From Maritimibacter sp001626765 (GTDB taxonomy: Bacteria; Pseudomonadota; Alphaproteobacteria; Rhodobacterales; Rhodobacteraceae), in assembly GCF_937129605.1 (NCBI RefSeq), contig NZ_CAKZNN010000009.1: a stretch of DNA of 64,000 bases; one strand, written 5' to 3'. Below the pieces are notes generated by a model. The model was not told the DNA's origin and made no database searches. It worked only from the letters and a program-made list of their open reading frames with translations. Below are positions 1 to 7,299 of the stretch, one piece after another (the first letter of the stretch is position 1; every line of letters starts with the position of its first letter). Made by a program: the position numbers and the translations under genes.

Positions 1-74
1 ATCGACAGCGCCTTCGAAAAGGGAATGGCGTTGGTAAAATGCTGCGCAAGCTCTGCCTTGGTCTCGGACTTCAT
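1..74 (-). CDS. PaaI-type thioesterase, N-terminal fragment
   Basis: The minus strand reads a Met start at 74 after a purine-rich AGGAAGACAGGG stretch, then MKSETKAELAQHFTNAIPFS, and runs off the left edge after about 24 codons. This N-terminus resembles hotdog-fold PaaI-family acyl-CoA thioesterases of Rhodobacterales, which begin with a helix of the type 'AELAxHFxxAIPxSKAL'. That match is from memory, and the catalytic hotdog core lies outside the window. It is divergent from the membrane protein at 207. A role in hydrolysing acyl-CoAs would suit the beta-oxidation genes further right, but that is inference from a very short fragment. Confidence 0.55.
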   Translation of the reverse strand, partial: MKSETKAELAQHFTNAIPFSKALS

Positions 75-145
75 GCCCTGTCTTCCTGCCTGTTCGTTGC
101 GTTTCACGCGGTCGCGAGCCGCCGCGTGCTCCCCGTTATTCGCGG

Positions 146-173
146 TTGCCACATTGAAAACAAGTGCTAAGAT
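146..173 (+). promoter_or_regulatory. Candidate sigma-70 promoter for the metal exporter
   Basis: TTGCCA (146-151) and TAAGAT (168-173) are separated by 16 bases and lie 33 bases before the ATG at 207. Both hexamers are close to the -35/-10 consensus. No yybP-ykoY-like structure was recognised in the short leader. Confidence 0.35.
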
Positions 174-206
174 CGGCGACTTGGAATGGTTCTAAAAGGA
201 TCCGAT

Positions 207-1346
207 ATGACGCCGACCGACTGGTTCTCCGCCGATGCCGCCACCCGACTGTGGCCCGCGTTCCGACCCCGTCGGCTCGTCGTCCTGGCCATCCTCGCGG
301 CGCTCGCCGCCTTTCCCGGCGAGCTGGGCGCGCTGACCCGGTCGCTGATGACCGACGCCTTCGTGCAAGTCTCGGTCTTTGTCGCGGCGACGCTGCTTCT
401 GTTCTACGGGGCCGAACGGATTTTCGGCTTCGACCTTGGGCGTTCCTTGCGCACTGCGGGCCGCTGGCAGGTGCCGCTCGCCTCGCTTCTGGGGGCCACG
501 CCGGGCTGCGGCGGCGCGGTCGTCGTGATCGCCGCCTATTCCTCCGGCAACGTGGGCTTCGGCGCAGTTGTCGCAACGCTCACCGCCACAATGGGCGACG
601 CCGCCTTCCTGCTGATCGCCACGAAACCCGAGGTCGCCGCCGTCGTCCTGCCGCTGTCGTTCTGCGTGGGTATCGTATCGGGCTGGATCGTGGACCGGTT
701 CAACCGGGTCGATTTCCGCGTCGACTCCGCCTCCGTCTGCGAGGTCGCACCGCTGATCGGCCGCACCCGCGCCGTGGACTACCTCTTTCTCGCGCTCGCC
801 CTGCCCGGTCTTGTCGTCGGCGCTGCCCAACTGGCCCAGGTCGAGATCGGAGCCGTGCTAGGCGTCCCGGTCCTGTGGATCGCGCTGGCGGGCATCTTCA
901 CCGGCCTCGTCATCTGGGCCTTTTCCCCGCTCGAGGCGATGACCAACCCCGGCGATGCGCCCGTTACGCGCATGGCGGAGGAAACGAGCTTCATCACCGT
1001 CTGGGTGATCGCCGCATACCTCGCCTATGACTATCTGGTGGCATTTTCCGGTGTGGACATCGAGGCAGCCTTCTCTGCCGTCGCGCCGCTCCTGCCGCTC
1101 ATCGCCATCGCCATTGGTTTTGTCCCTGGCTGCGGGCCGCAGGTGCTGACCACGACGCTCTACATCAACGGCCTGATCCCCTTTGCCGCGCTCATCGGGA
1201 ATGCGATCTCTAATGACGGCGACGCGCTTTTCCCCGCCATCGCGCTGAACCCGAAAGCGGCGATCTGGGCCACGATCTACTCCGCCGTGCCCGCTCTGAT
1301 CGTCGCTTACGGTTTTTATTTCCTGGCGCCAGGATACCTGAATTAG
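207..1346 (+). CDS. Putative 10-TM heavy-metal/manganese exporter (ArsP_2-like)
   Basis: A hydrophobic protein of 379 aa with about ten predicted membrane spans. It has two internal repeats, each built around a Pro-Gly-Cys-Gly motif: 'TPGCGGA' near residue 105 and 'VPGCGPQ' near residue 310. Each is followed by a helix rich in small residues with a conserved GDA/GDALF segment. The duplicated PGCG pattern is typical of the family annotated as putative manganese transporter or 10TM heavy-metal exporter (Pfam ArsP_2). The substrate is not proven here. I start at 207 rather than 186 because AAAAGGA sits just upstream and the seven extra residues look like leader. It is transcribed alone, divergent from the thioesterase, and a separate promoter region follows before the MerR gene at 1450. 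Confidence 0.75.
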   Translation: MTPTDWFSADAATRLWPAFRPRRLVVLAILAALAAFPGELGALTRSLMTDAFVQVSVFVAATLLLFYGAERIFGFDLGRSLRTAGRWQVPLASLLGATPGCGGAVVVIAAYSSGNVGFGAVVATLTATMGDAAFLLIATKPEVAAVVLPLSFCVGIVSGWIVDRFNRVDFRVDSASVCEVAPLIGRTRAVDYLFLALALPGLVVGAAQLAQVEIGAVLGVPVLWIALAGIFTGLVIWAFSPLEAMTNPGDAPVTRMAEETSFITVWVIAAYLAYDYLVAFSGVDIEAAFSAVAPLLPLIAIAIGFVPGCGPQVLTTTLYINGLIPFAALIGNAISNDGDALFPAIALNPKAAIWATIYSAVPALIVAYGFYFLAPGYLN

Positions 1347-1449
1347 GTTTGCATCGCGAAACTGGATTTCACACTTCGAAACATCTTGCCCGCGCGAGAT
1401 TCGCTCGTTACCCTACGTCACGAAAACGCATGGTATCGGACGGCAGGGT

Positions 1450-1845
1450 ATGAGAGACGTGACGGAGACCACGAAAAGCGACCGCCTCTCGTTCAAGGAG
1501 ATGTGCGCCAAATTCGACGTGACCCCGCGCACGTTGCGCTACTACGAATACATCGAACTGCTTGAACCCGAGAAAGAGGGCCGCACCCGCTGGTATACCC
1601 CGCGCGAGGTGGCGCGCATGACGCTGATCATGCGCGGACGGCGGTTCGGCTTTTCCCTAGAGGAACTGCGCCAGTGGCTCCTCATCTACGACGAACAAGG
1701 GTCCGAGGCGCAGAACCGTATCTGGGTGCAGAACGCCACAAACCAGCTTGCCAAGCTCGACGAACAGATCGCCGACCTGCGTGAGGCACGTGACGAGCTC
1801 GAAGCCCTGCGCGATCAAGTCAAGGCGCAGCTCGGCGAGGACTGA
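1450..1845 (+). CDS. MerR family transcriptional regulator (first of a tandem pair)
   Basis: A 131-aa protein with a MerR winged helix at residues ~13-80: the turn 'MCAKFDVTPRTLRYYEYIEL', then 'TRWYTPREVARMTLIMRGRRFGFSLEEL'. A C-terminal coiled coil (~95-130, 'LAKLDEQIADLREARDELEALRDQV') serves dimerisation. No cysteine cluster for metal sensing is visible, so it belongs with the LiuR-like or metabolite-sensing MerR group. It is clearly paralogous to the gene at 2089 (same RGxRFGF and long coiled coil), and both lie before the acyl-CoA dehydrogenase operon. In proteobacteria such MerR proteins often repress fatty-acid or branched-chain acyl-CoA catabolism. Which genes this copy controls is inference. 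Its start follows GGCAGGGT. Confidence 0.88.
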   Translation: MRDVTETTKSDRLSFKEMCAKFDVTPRTLRYYEYIELLEPEKEGRTRWYTPREVARMTLIMRGRRFGFSLEELRQWLLIYDEQGSEAQNRIWVQNATNQLAKLDEQIADLREARDELEALRDQVKAQLGED

Positions 1846-1981
1846 GCGTCCCCGCTGCACCGTGCCACCCGCAAGGCTCCCGGAAAGACACCCTTGCCCT
1901 GCCCTCGGCACGGATCCTTTTGCCGCACCCGAATACAGGGGGCGGGTGCAAAGCTGTATCTCACCCATCTGTTACGCAGCG

Positions 1982-2001
1982 TTACGTTGACGTAAACGTA
2001 A
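1982..2001. promoter_or_regulatory. Near-perfect palindrome, candidate MerR/LiuR-type operator
   Basis: TTACGTTGACGTAAACGTAA has perfect 7-base outer arms (TTACGTT/AACGTAA) around a central ACGT, with one mismatched base pair in 20 bases. It lies 87 bases before the second MerR gene. It resembles the ACGT-containing palindromes I recall for LiuR-type MerR repressors. The likely role is autoregulation and control of the downstream acyl-CoA dehydrogenase operon (inference). Confidence 0.6.
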
Positions 2002-2088
2002 TCTTCTGCTGAACTGCGGATCGACGGGCCCTATATCGGGGCCTGAACGATCACAATCGAGACGATCCTGACCGATCCGGAGTCCCTC

Positions 2089-2487
2089 ATGTCCGACGAC
2101 CTCATGACGATCCGCGAAATGTGCGACGCCTATGGCGTGACTGCGCGGACCCTGCGTTTCTACGAGCAGAAGGAACTGCTGCGTCCACATCGCGACGGCC
2201 AGAAACGCCTTTTCACCCGCCGCGACCGCGCCCGGCTGAAGCTCATCCTGCGCGGCAAGCGGTTCGGTTTTCCGCTCGAAGAAATCCGCCAGCTGCTCGA
2301 CCTCTATGACGTGGGCGACCAGCAGGTGACCCAATACACCCGCACCATCGACCTTGCCGAACGGCATCTGGCCGAACTGCGCGCCCAGCGCGAGGAACTG
2401 GATGAGGCCATTCAGGACTTGTCCGATCAACTCGACTGGGGCCGCAACATGCTGGCCTCGATGGAAGTGGACAAGGCGGCGGAATAA
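2089..2487 (+). CDS. MerR family transcriptional regulator (LiuR-like, second of pair)
   Basis: A 132-aa MerR protein. The winged helix-turn-helix spans residues ~5-75 ('MTIREMCDAYGVTARTLRFYEQKELLRPHR', 'RLFTRRDRARLKLILRGKRFGFPLEEIRQLLDLYD'). A heptad-rich C-terminus (~85-125) follows. It has no metal-binding cysteines. It sits 81 bases upstream of the acyl-CoA dehydrogenase, in the same direction, with a palindromic candidate operator at 1982-2001. The layout fits an acyl-CoA-responsive repressor of the beta-oxidation genes that follow (inference). The 1450 paralogue shares architecture and motifs throughout, suggesting a local duplication. Confidence 0.9.
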   Translation: MSDDLMTIREMCDAYGVTARTLRFYEQKELLRPHRDGQKRLFTRRDRARLKLILRGKRFGFPLEEIRQLLDLYDVGDQQVTQYTRTIDLAERHLAELRAQREELDEAIQDLSDQLDWGRNMLASMEVDKAAE

Positions 2488-2568
2488 CCGCCCGCCAAAA
2501 GAACGTGCCCCCGTTCCGCTGAGCGCTCCGGGGAACCGAGAAGACAAGCAAAGACTTAGGGAGAGACC

Positions 2569-4347
2569 ATGCCCAGCTACACCGCCGATACCCGCGATAT
2601 GTCCTTCGTGCTGCACGACGTGCTCAAGATCGAGACATCCGACATTCCGGGCTTTGACGACCTCGACCCGTCCTTCACCTCGGCCATTCTGGAGGAAGCC
2701 GGCAAGATCGCGTCCGAAGTGCTCGCGCCGCTCAACCGCGTGGGCGATCTCGAGGGCTGCACGCTCGAAAACGGCGTCGTGCGCACGCCCACCGGGTTCA
2801 AGGAGGCCTTCGATCAGGTCCGCGAGGGCGGCTGGACGTCGCTCGACTGCGACCCGGAATACGGCGGTCAGGGTCTGCCCCATGTCATGGGCAGCGCGGT
2901 GGGCGAATTCCTCACCGCGTCCAACATGGCTTTCAACATGTATCAGGGCCTGACCCACGGCGCCTATTCCGCGATCCACATCCACGGCACCGAGGAGCAG
3001 AAGCAGACCTACCTGCCCAAGATGGTGACCTGCGAATGGACCGGCACCATGAACCTGACCGAGCCGCATTCCGGCACGGACCTTGGCCTCATGCGCACGA
3101 AAGCGGTCCCGCAGGAGGATGGCACCTACAAGATTACCGGCAACAAGATCTTCATCTCCGCCGGTGACCACGACATGTCCGAAAACGTCATCCACCTCGT
3201 GCTGGCCAAGATCCAAGGCGGCCCCGAGGGGATCAAGGGCGTGTCGCTCTTCATCGTGCCGAAGTTCCTCGTGAACGAGGACGGCACCCCCGGCGAGCGC
3301 AACGGCGTGTCCGTCGGCGCGCTGGAAGAGAAAATGGGCATCCACGGCAACGCCACCTGCGTGATGAACTATGACGAGGCGACCGGCTATCTGTTGGGGA
3401 CCGAGCACAAGGGCATGCGCGCCATGTTCACCATGATGAACGAAGCCCGTCTGGGCGTCGCCGTTCAGGGTCTGGGACAGGCGACCGCCGCATACCAGAA
3501 CGCCCTCGAATACGCCAAGGACCGCCTGCAGGGCCGCGCCGTGACGGGCGCCGAAGCCCCCGACAAGCCCGCCGATCCGATCATCGTGCATCCCGACATC
3601 CGCCGGGCACTCATGGATCAGAAGTCCTTCATCGAGGGCGCCCGCGCCTTCATGCTCTGGTCGGCGGAAAAGATCGACCGCTTCCAGCGGACGGGCGACA
3701 AGGATGCCGATGGCCTCGTGTCGCTGATGATCCCGGTGCTCAAGGGTTTCCTCACCGACCGCGGTTTTGAATGCGCCGTTCAGGCCCAGCAGATCTTCGG
3801 CGGCCACGGCTATATCGAAGAATGGGGCATGTCCCAGTTCGTCCGCGACAGCCGCATCGCCCAGATCTACGAGGGTGCCAACGGTATTCAGGCATTGGAC
3901 CTCGTGGGCCGCAAACTCGCGCAGGACTCGGGCAAGCACGTCATGGCCTTCTTCGAAGAGGTCAAGAGTTTCGCCAAGGCCAATGAAGAGAACGACGCGA
4001 TCAAGGCCGACTTCATGGACCCGCTCAAGGCCGCGTCCAAGGACCTTCAGGCCGCCGCCATGTTCTTCATGCAGTCGGGGATGAAGAACCCGAACAATGC
4101 GCTGGCTGGTTCTTACGACTTCATGACCATGTTCGGCCATGTGGCGCTTGGCTACATGTGGGCGAAAATGGCCGTGGCCGCGCAGGCAAAACTCGACGAA
4201 GGCACCGATGACGCGGCATTTTACGAGACCAAGCTCGCGACCGGCCGCTACTACATGCAGCGCCAGTTGCCCGCGACCGGGATGCACCTCGCGCGCATCA
4301 CCTCGGGCGCTGATCCCGTCATGGCACTTACCGCCGAGGCGTTCTGA
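2569..4347 (+). CDS. Acyl-CoA dehydrogenase, large DmdC/FadE-like type
   Basis: A 592-aa FAD enzyme that introduces the first double bond in acyl-CoA beta-oxidation and passes electrons to ETF. Length and layout match the long subfamily with an extra N-terminal segment and a C-terminal extension (ACDH_C), which includes 3-methylmercaptopropionyl-CoA dehydrogenase DmdC. The motif 'QIYEGANGIQALD' places the likely catalytic Glu at residue 435. 'EPHSGTDLGLMRTKA' and 'GNKIFISAGDHD' are the FAD/substrate-pocket strands, and 'QIFGGHGYIEEWGMSQFVRD' precedes the catalytic base. The substrate cannot be decided between long/medium-chain acyl-CoA and the DMSP-derived thioester. The thiolase and FadB genes downstream favour general beta-oxidation. 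The start is chosen after AGGGAGAG. The stop overlaps the next ATG by one base. Confidence 0.9.
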   Translation: MPSYTADTRDMSFVLHDVLKIETSDIPGFDDLDPSFTSAILEEAGKIASEVLAPLNRVGDLEGCTLENGVVRTPTGFKEAFDQVREGGWTSLDCDPEYGGQGLPHVMGSAVGEFLTASNMAFNMYQGLTHGAYSAIHIHGTEEQKQTYLPKMVTCEWTGTMNLTEPHSGTDLGLMRTKAVPQEDGTYKITGNKIFISAGDHDMSENVIHLVLAKIQGGPEGIKGVSLFIVPKFLVNEDGTPGERNGVSVGALEEKMGIHGNATCVMNYDEATGYLLGTEHKGMRAMFTMMNEARLGVAVQGLGQATAAYQNALEYAKDRLQGRAVTGAEAPDKPADPIIVHPDIRRALMDQKSFIEGARAFMLWSAEKIDRFQRTGDKDADGLVSLMIPVLKGFLTDRGFECAVQAQQIFGGHGYIEEWGMSQFVRDSRIAQIYEGANGIQALDLVGRKLAQDSGKHVMAFFEEVKSFAKANEENDAIKADFMDPLKAASKDLQAAAMFFMQSGMKNPNNALAGSYDFMTMFGHVALGYMWAKMAVAAQAKLDEGTDDAAFYETKLATGRYYMQRQLPATGMHLARITSGADPVMALTAEAF

Positions 4348-4580
4348 TGAGCGGGGCCGTGACGTTCATCCGCGTGGCATCCGCCATCGTGATGATCGGC
4401 GCGGCCCTTCTCGCCGGCTTTCAGGTGATCTCGGTCGGCGTGACCAGCGGCGACGCCCCGCCTGACAATTCGGGCGTCGCAACGTCGCTCTGGATCGCAG
4501 GGGGTGCACTGTCCATCTATGTGGTGAGTTCCATCGCCGCCCGCCGGATCGCCGCGAAGAAACCCAAGGACCGCGCGTAA
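4347..4580 (+). CDS. Small two-TM membrane protein
   Basis: A 77-aa protein with two hydrophobic segments (residues ~6-28 and ~46-64), a short polar loop containing 'SGDAPPDNSG' between them, and a positively charged tail 'RRIAAKKPKDRA'. It is translationally coupled on both sides by one-base overlaps (TGATG with the acyl-CoA dehydrogenase, TAATG with the next gene), so it belongs to the beta-oxidation operon. I do not recognise a family, and no catalytic motif is visible. Confidence 0.7.
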   Translation: MSGAVTFIRVASAIVMIGAALLAGFQVISVGVTSGDAPPDNSGVATSLWIAGGALSIYVVSSIAARRIAAKKPKDRA

Positions 4581-4792
4581 TGCCCAAACGCTTCCGCCTC
4601 ACCCGCCGCCTGCCCATCGCGATGACCGAGGACGGCTACCGTCGCCTCAAACGGTTCGCGTCCGACGCCGGACTCGACGAAGGCGAGGCGCTGTCGTTCC
4701 TCTTCGAGCACTTCGACTCCGTGACCGACACCGACGCGCTGACCCACCGCCTCCGGCTCTTCAACGCCGAGCTTGACGACCGCAAACGCTAA
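4580..4792 (+). CDS. Small basic protein, ribbon-helix-helix-like
   Basis: 70 aa, rich in Arg/Lys at the N-terminus ('MPKRFRLTRRLPIAMTEDGY'). Two predicted helices follow ('RRLKRFASDAGLDEGEALSFLFEHF' and 'DALTHRLRLFNAELDD'). A short basic strand followed by two helices fits a ribbon-helix-helix-like fold, but no database match can be claimed. The one-base overlap with the preceding membrane protein and the 12-base gap to the next gene make it part of the operon. It could be a small regulator or a structural partner; function is unknown. Confidence 0.7.
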   Translation: MPKRFRLTRRLPIAMTEDGYRRLKRFASDAGLDEGEALSFLFEHFDSVTDTDALTHRLRLFNAELDDRKR

Positions 4793-4804
4793 GGGAGACC
4801 CGCC

Positions 4805-5311
4805 ATGAAGACCGTCCTTGCCACCCTCGCCGTGATCGCCGCCCCCCTCGCGGCTTCTGCCTTCGACGATCAGGACCGCGCCGGGGTCGAAACGACCGCG
4901 CAGGCCTTCGAGACAGCCTTCCTCGCCCGCGACTACGAGGGCGTGCTCGAGGTGCTGCCCCCGAAACTGCTCGACTACATGTCCGACCAGCTCGACATCC
5001 CCCGCGCCGAGCTTGCCGACACGATGACGAAACAGCTGGGCATCTTCATGTCCGACATCACCATCGACGCTTTCGCGATGGACATGGGCGCGATGACCAC
5101 CGGCGAGACCCCCGACGGGATGGCCTATGCCTTCATCCCGACGACCACCACCGTGACCGTCCCCGACACCGGCAAGCGTACGCTCAACAACCAGACGCTC
5201 GTGCTCGAGGACGGCGGCCAATGGTATCTCACCCGCATCGAGATGAAGCAGCAATACGACATGATGAAGGGCATCTACCCGGGCCTCGAGGACGTTCCGC
5301 TCCCGAAATAA
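4805..5311 (+). CDS. Secreted periplasmic protein of unknown function
   Basis: A 168-aa protein with a clear Sec signal peptide (MKTVLATLAVIAAPLAASA, cleavage near residue 19). The mature part has an early helix ('GVETTAQAFETAFLARDYEGVLEVLPPKLLDYMS'), then beta-rich sequence with a Thr-rich strand 'FIPTTTTVTVPDTGKRTL'. It ends 'GGQWYLTRIEMKQQYDMMKGIYPGL'. The arrangement suggests an NTF2/SnoaL-like cone fold (inference). No cysteines and no lipobox. It is preceded by AGGGAGACC and is the last gene before a dispersed repeat, so it probably closes the upstream operon segment. Confidence 0.8.
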   Translation: MKTVLATLAVIAAPLAASAFDDQDRAGVETTAQAFETAFLARDYEGVLEVLPPKLLDYMSDQLDIPRAELADTMTKQLGIFMSDITIDAFAMDMGAMTTGETPDGMAYAFIPTTTTVTVPDTGKRTLNNQTLVLEDGGQWYLTRIEMKQQYDMMKGIYPGLEDVPLPK

Positions 5312-5361
5312 CCCTTTCATCTTTCCCCAAGTATGCCGGGGGTGTGGGGGCTGGCCCCCAC
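5312..5361 (+). repeat. Dispersed intergenic repeat, copy D
   Basis: The segment after the stop codon reads CTTTCATCTTTCCCCAAGTA, then a G-rich tract and a GGGGGCTGGCCCCC hairpin. It is related to the segments at 9547, 13021 (reverse), 17044 and a fragment at 28681. The hairpin could attenuate or terminate transcription. Confidence 0.6.
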
Positions 5362-5405
5362 TCCCTCGGCCGCCACGCAGACCAACCGTCCGGGAGGAGA
5401 CCGAC

Positions 5406-6041
5406 GTGACCATCCAGCTCTACTGCTTCGGAGAAAGCGGCAATTCCTACAAGGCCGCCCTCCCCCTCGAACTCGCCCGCATGGACTGGGAACCGGTCTA
5501 CGTGGACTTTTTCAACGGCGAGGCGCGCGGCGAAGCCTTCCGGCGGATCAACCCGATGGGCGAGGCCCCGGTTCTCGTCGCGGGGAACCTCACGCTCAGC
5601 CAGTCCGGTGCCATCCAGGACTGGATCACCGAACAAACCGGCCAGTTCGGCGGCACCACCCCCGAGGAGAAACGCGAGATCCTGCGCTGGCAGTTCTGGG
5701 ACAACCACAAGGGGTCGAGCCAGTTCGGCATGACCCGGTTCCAGGTGAATTTCCTGCCGGAGAAGCATCGCAACGCCGATGTCATCGCCTTCCTGCAAGG
5801 GCGCTGCCGTGCAGCTCTCGCCACCCTGGACGCCGTGCTGACGGATCGTGACTGGCTTGCGTCCGACCGCATGACGATGGCCGACCTGTCCTGCTGCGCC
5901 TACCTCTACTACCCGGAACCCTTCGGTTTCTCGCGTGACGACTTCCCCGCGATTTCCCGATGGCTCGACCGGATTTCCGAAACGCCGGGGTGGAAACACC
6001 CCTACGACCTGATGCCCGGCTCGCCCGCAGATCGCGCGTGA
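5406..6041 (+). CDS. Glutathione S-transferase family protein
   Basis: A 211-aa two-domain GST. The N-terminal thioredoxin-like half (residues 1-80) has 'CFGESGNSYKAALPLELARMDWEPVYVDFF' and the cis-Pro segment 'MGEAPVLVAGNLTLSQSGAIQDWI', where the Ser-Gly binds the glutathione gamma-glutamyl group. The all-helical C-terminal half has 'WLASDRMTMADLSCCAYLYYPEPFGFS'. It starts with GTG at 5406 after GGGAGGAG. Its place between beta-oxidation genes suggests handling of reactive acyl or carbonyl products, or a scavenging role. The exact substrate is unknown. Confidence 0.88.
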   Translation: MTIQLYCFGESGNSYKAALPLELARMDWEPVYVDFFNGEARGEAFRRINPMGEAPVLVAGNLTLSQSGAIQDWITEQTGQFGGTTPEEKREILRWQFWDNHKGSSQFGMTRFQVNFLPEKHRNADVIAFLQGRCRAALATLDAVLTDRDWLASDRMTMADLSCCAYLYYPEPFGFSRDDFPAISRWLDRISETPGWKHPYDLMPGSPADRA

Positions 6042-6075
6042 CCCGGGCCTGACCACACAGACAAGGGAGAGACTT

Positions 6076-7287
6076 ATGTCCGACGCCTATATCTACGATT
6101 CCGTGCGTTCGCCGCGCGGCAAGGGCCGCGCCGACGGTTCGCTGCACGAGGTGACCTCTGTCGCCCTCGGCAAGCAGATGCTGAACGCGATCAAGGAGCG
6201 TTCAGGGCTCGACGGCCACGCGGTCGAAGACGTGATCTGGGGCAACGCCACGCAGGCGTTTGAACAGGGCGGCTGCCTTGCGCGCACCACGGTGCTCGCC
6301 TCCGACCTCGATGAACGCATACCGGGCCTGTCGATCAACCGCTTCTGCGCGTCTGGCATGGAGGCCGTGAACCTCGCCGCCAACCAGGTCCGCGGTGGCG
6401 CAGGCAACGCCTATATCGCAGGCGGGGTCGAGATGATGAGCCGCGTCGCCATGGGGTCGGACGGGGCCGCCGTGGCGGTCGATCCGACCGTCGCGATGGA
6501 CAGCTACTTCGTGCCGCAGGGCATCTCGGCCGACATCATCGCGACCGAGTACGGCTTTAGCCGCGACGACGTGGACATGCTCGCCGTCGAAAGCCAGAAA
6601 CGCGCCGCCGCCGCCATCGCCGACAAGCGCTTCGACAAGACGCTGGTCACGATCCGCGACGTGAACGGCCTGCCCATTCTCGACCACGACGAATACGTCC
6701 GCCCCGGCACCGACATGCAGGCGCTGGGAAGCCTCAAGCCCGCCTTCAAGGATCTGGGCGAGGTCATGCCGGGCTTCGACAAGGTCGCCAAGCTCAAGTA
6801 TCCGCACCTGGAGACGATCAATCACGTCCACCACGCGGGCAACTCCTCGGGCATCGTCGACGGCTCCGCCGCCATCCTGATCGGCAACAAGGAGTTTGGC
6901 GAGAAACACGGCCTCAAACCCCGTGCCGTGATCCGTGCGACGGCCAAGATCGGCACCGACCCAACCATCATGCTCACCGGCCCCGTCCCCGCGACCGAGA
7001 AAATCCTGAAGGACTCTGGCATGTCGATCAGCGACATCGACCTGTTCGAAGTGAACGAGGCCTTCTCGGCTGTCGTCCTGCGCTTCATGCAGGCCTTCGA
7101 CGTGGACCATTCCAAGGTCAACGTGAACGGCGGCGCGATCGCCATGGGTCACCCGCTCGGGGCTTCCGGCGCGATCATCATCGGCACGCTGCTCGATGAA
7201 CTTGAACGCTCGGGCAAAGGCACCGGACTCGCCACCCTCTGCGTGGCCTCCGGCATGGGCGCCGCCACCATCATCGAACGCGTGTAA
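6076..7287 (+). CDS. fadA: Acetyl-CoA C-acyltransferase (thiolase, FadA-like)
   Basis: A 403-aa thiolase that cleaves 3-ketoacyl-CoA with CoA. The nucleophilic Cys is C91 in 'NRFCASGMEAVN'. The His motif 'NVNGGAIAMGHPLGASG' and the second Cys in 'LCVASGMGAA' complete the active site, and 'VNEAFSAV' is the conserved NEAF block. Full family length. It is followed after 12 bases by the FadB-type gene, so the two form the trifunctional beta-oxidation complex. It starts after GGGAGAG. A biosynthetic PhaA role is less likely given the partner gene. Confidence 0.92.
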   Translation: MSDAYIYDSVRSPRGKGRADGSLHEVTSVALGKQMLNAIKERSGLDGHAVEDVIWGNATQAFEQGGCLARTTVLASDLDERIPGLSINRFCASGMEAVNLAANQVRGGAGNAYIAGGVEMMSRVAMGSDGAAVAVDPTVAMDSYFVPQGISADIIATEYGFSRDDVDMLAVESQKRAAAAIADKRFDKTLVTIRDVNGLPILDHDEYVRPGTDMQALGSLKPAFKDLGEVMPGFDKVAKLKYPHLETINHVHHAGNSSGIVDGSAAILIGNKEFGEKHGLKPRAVIRATAKIGTDPTIMLTGPVPATEKILKDSGMSISDIDLFEVNEAFSAVVLRFMQAFDVDHSKVNVNGGAIAMGHPLGASGAIIIGTLLDELERSGKGTGLATLCVASGMGAATIIERV

Positions 7288-7299
7288 GGAGTTTTTATC

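Noticed and set aside
1972..4287. 771-codon open frame on the minus strand opposite the acyl-CoA dehydrogenase
   Set aside because: It is antisense to a well-supported enzyme; the His/Gly/Arg-rich product reflects GC-rich codon complementarity and shows no domain.
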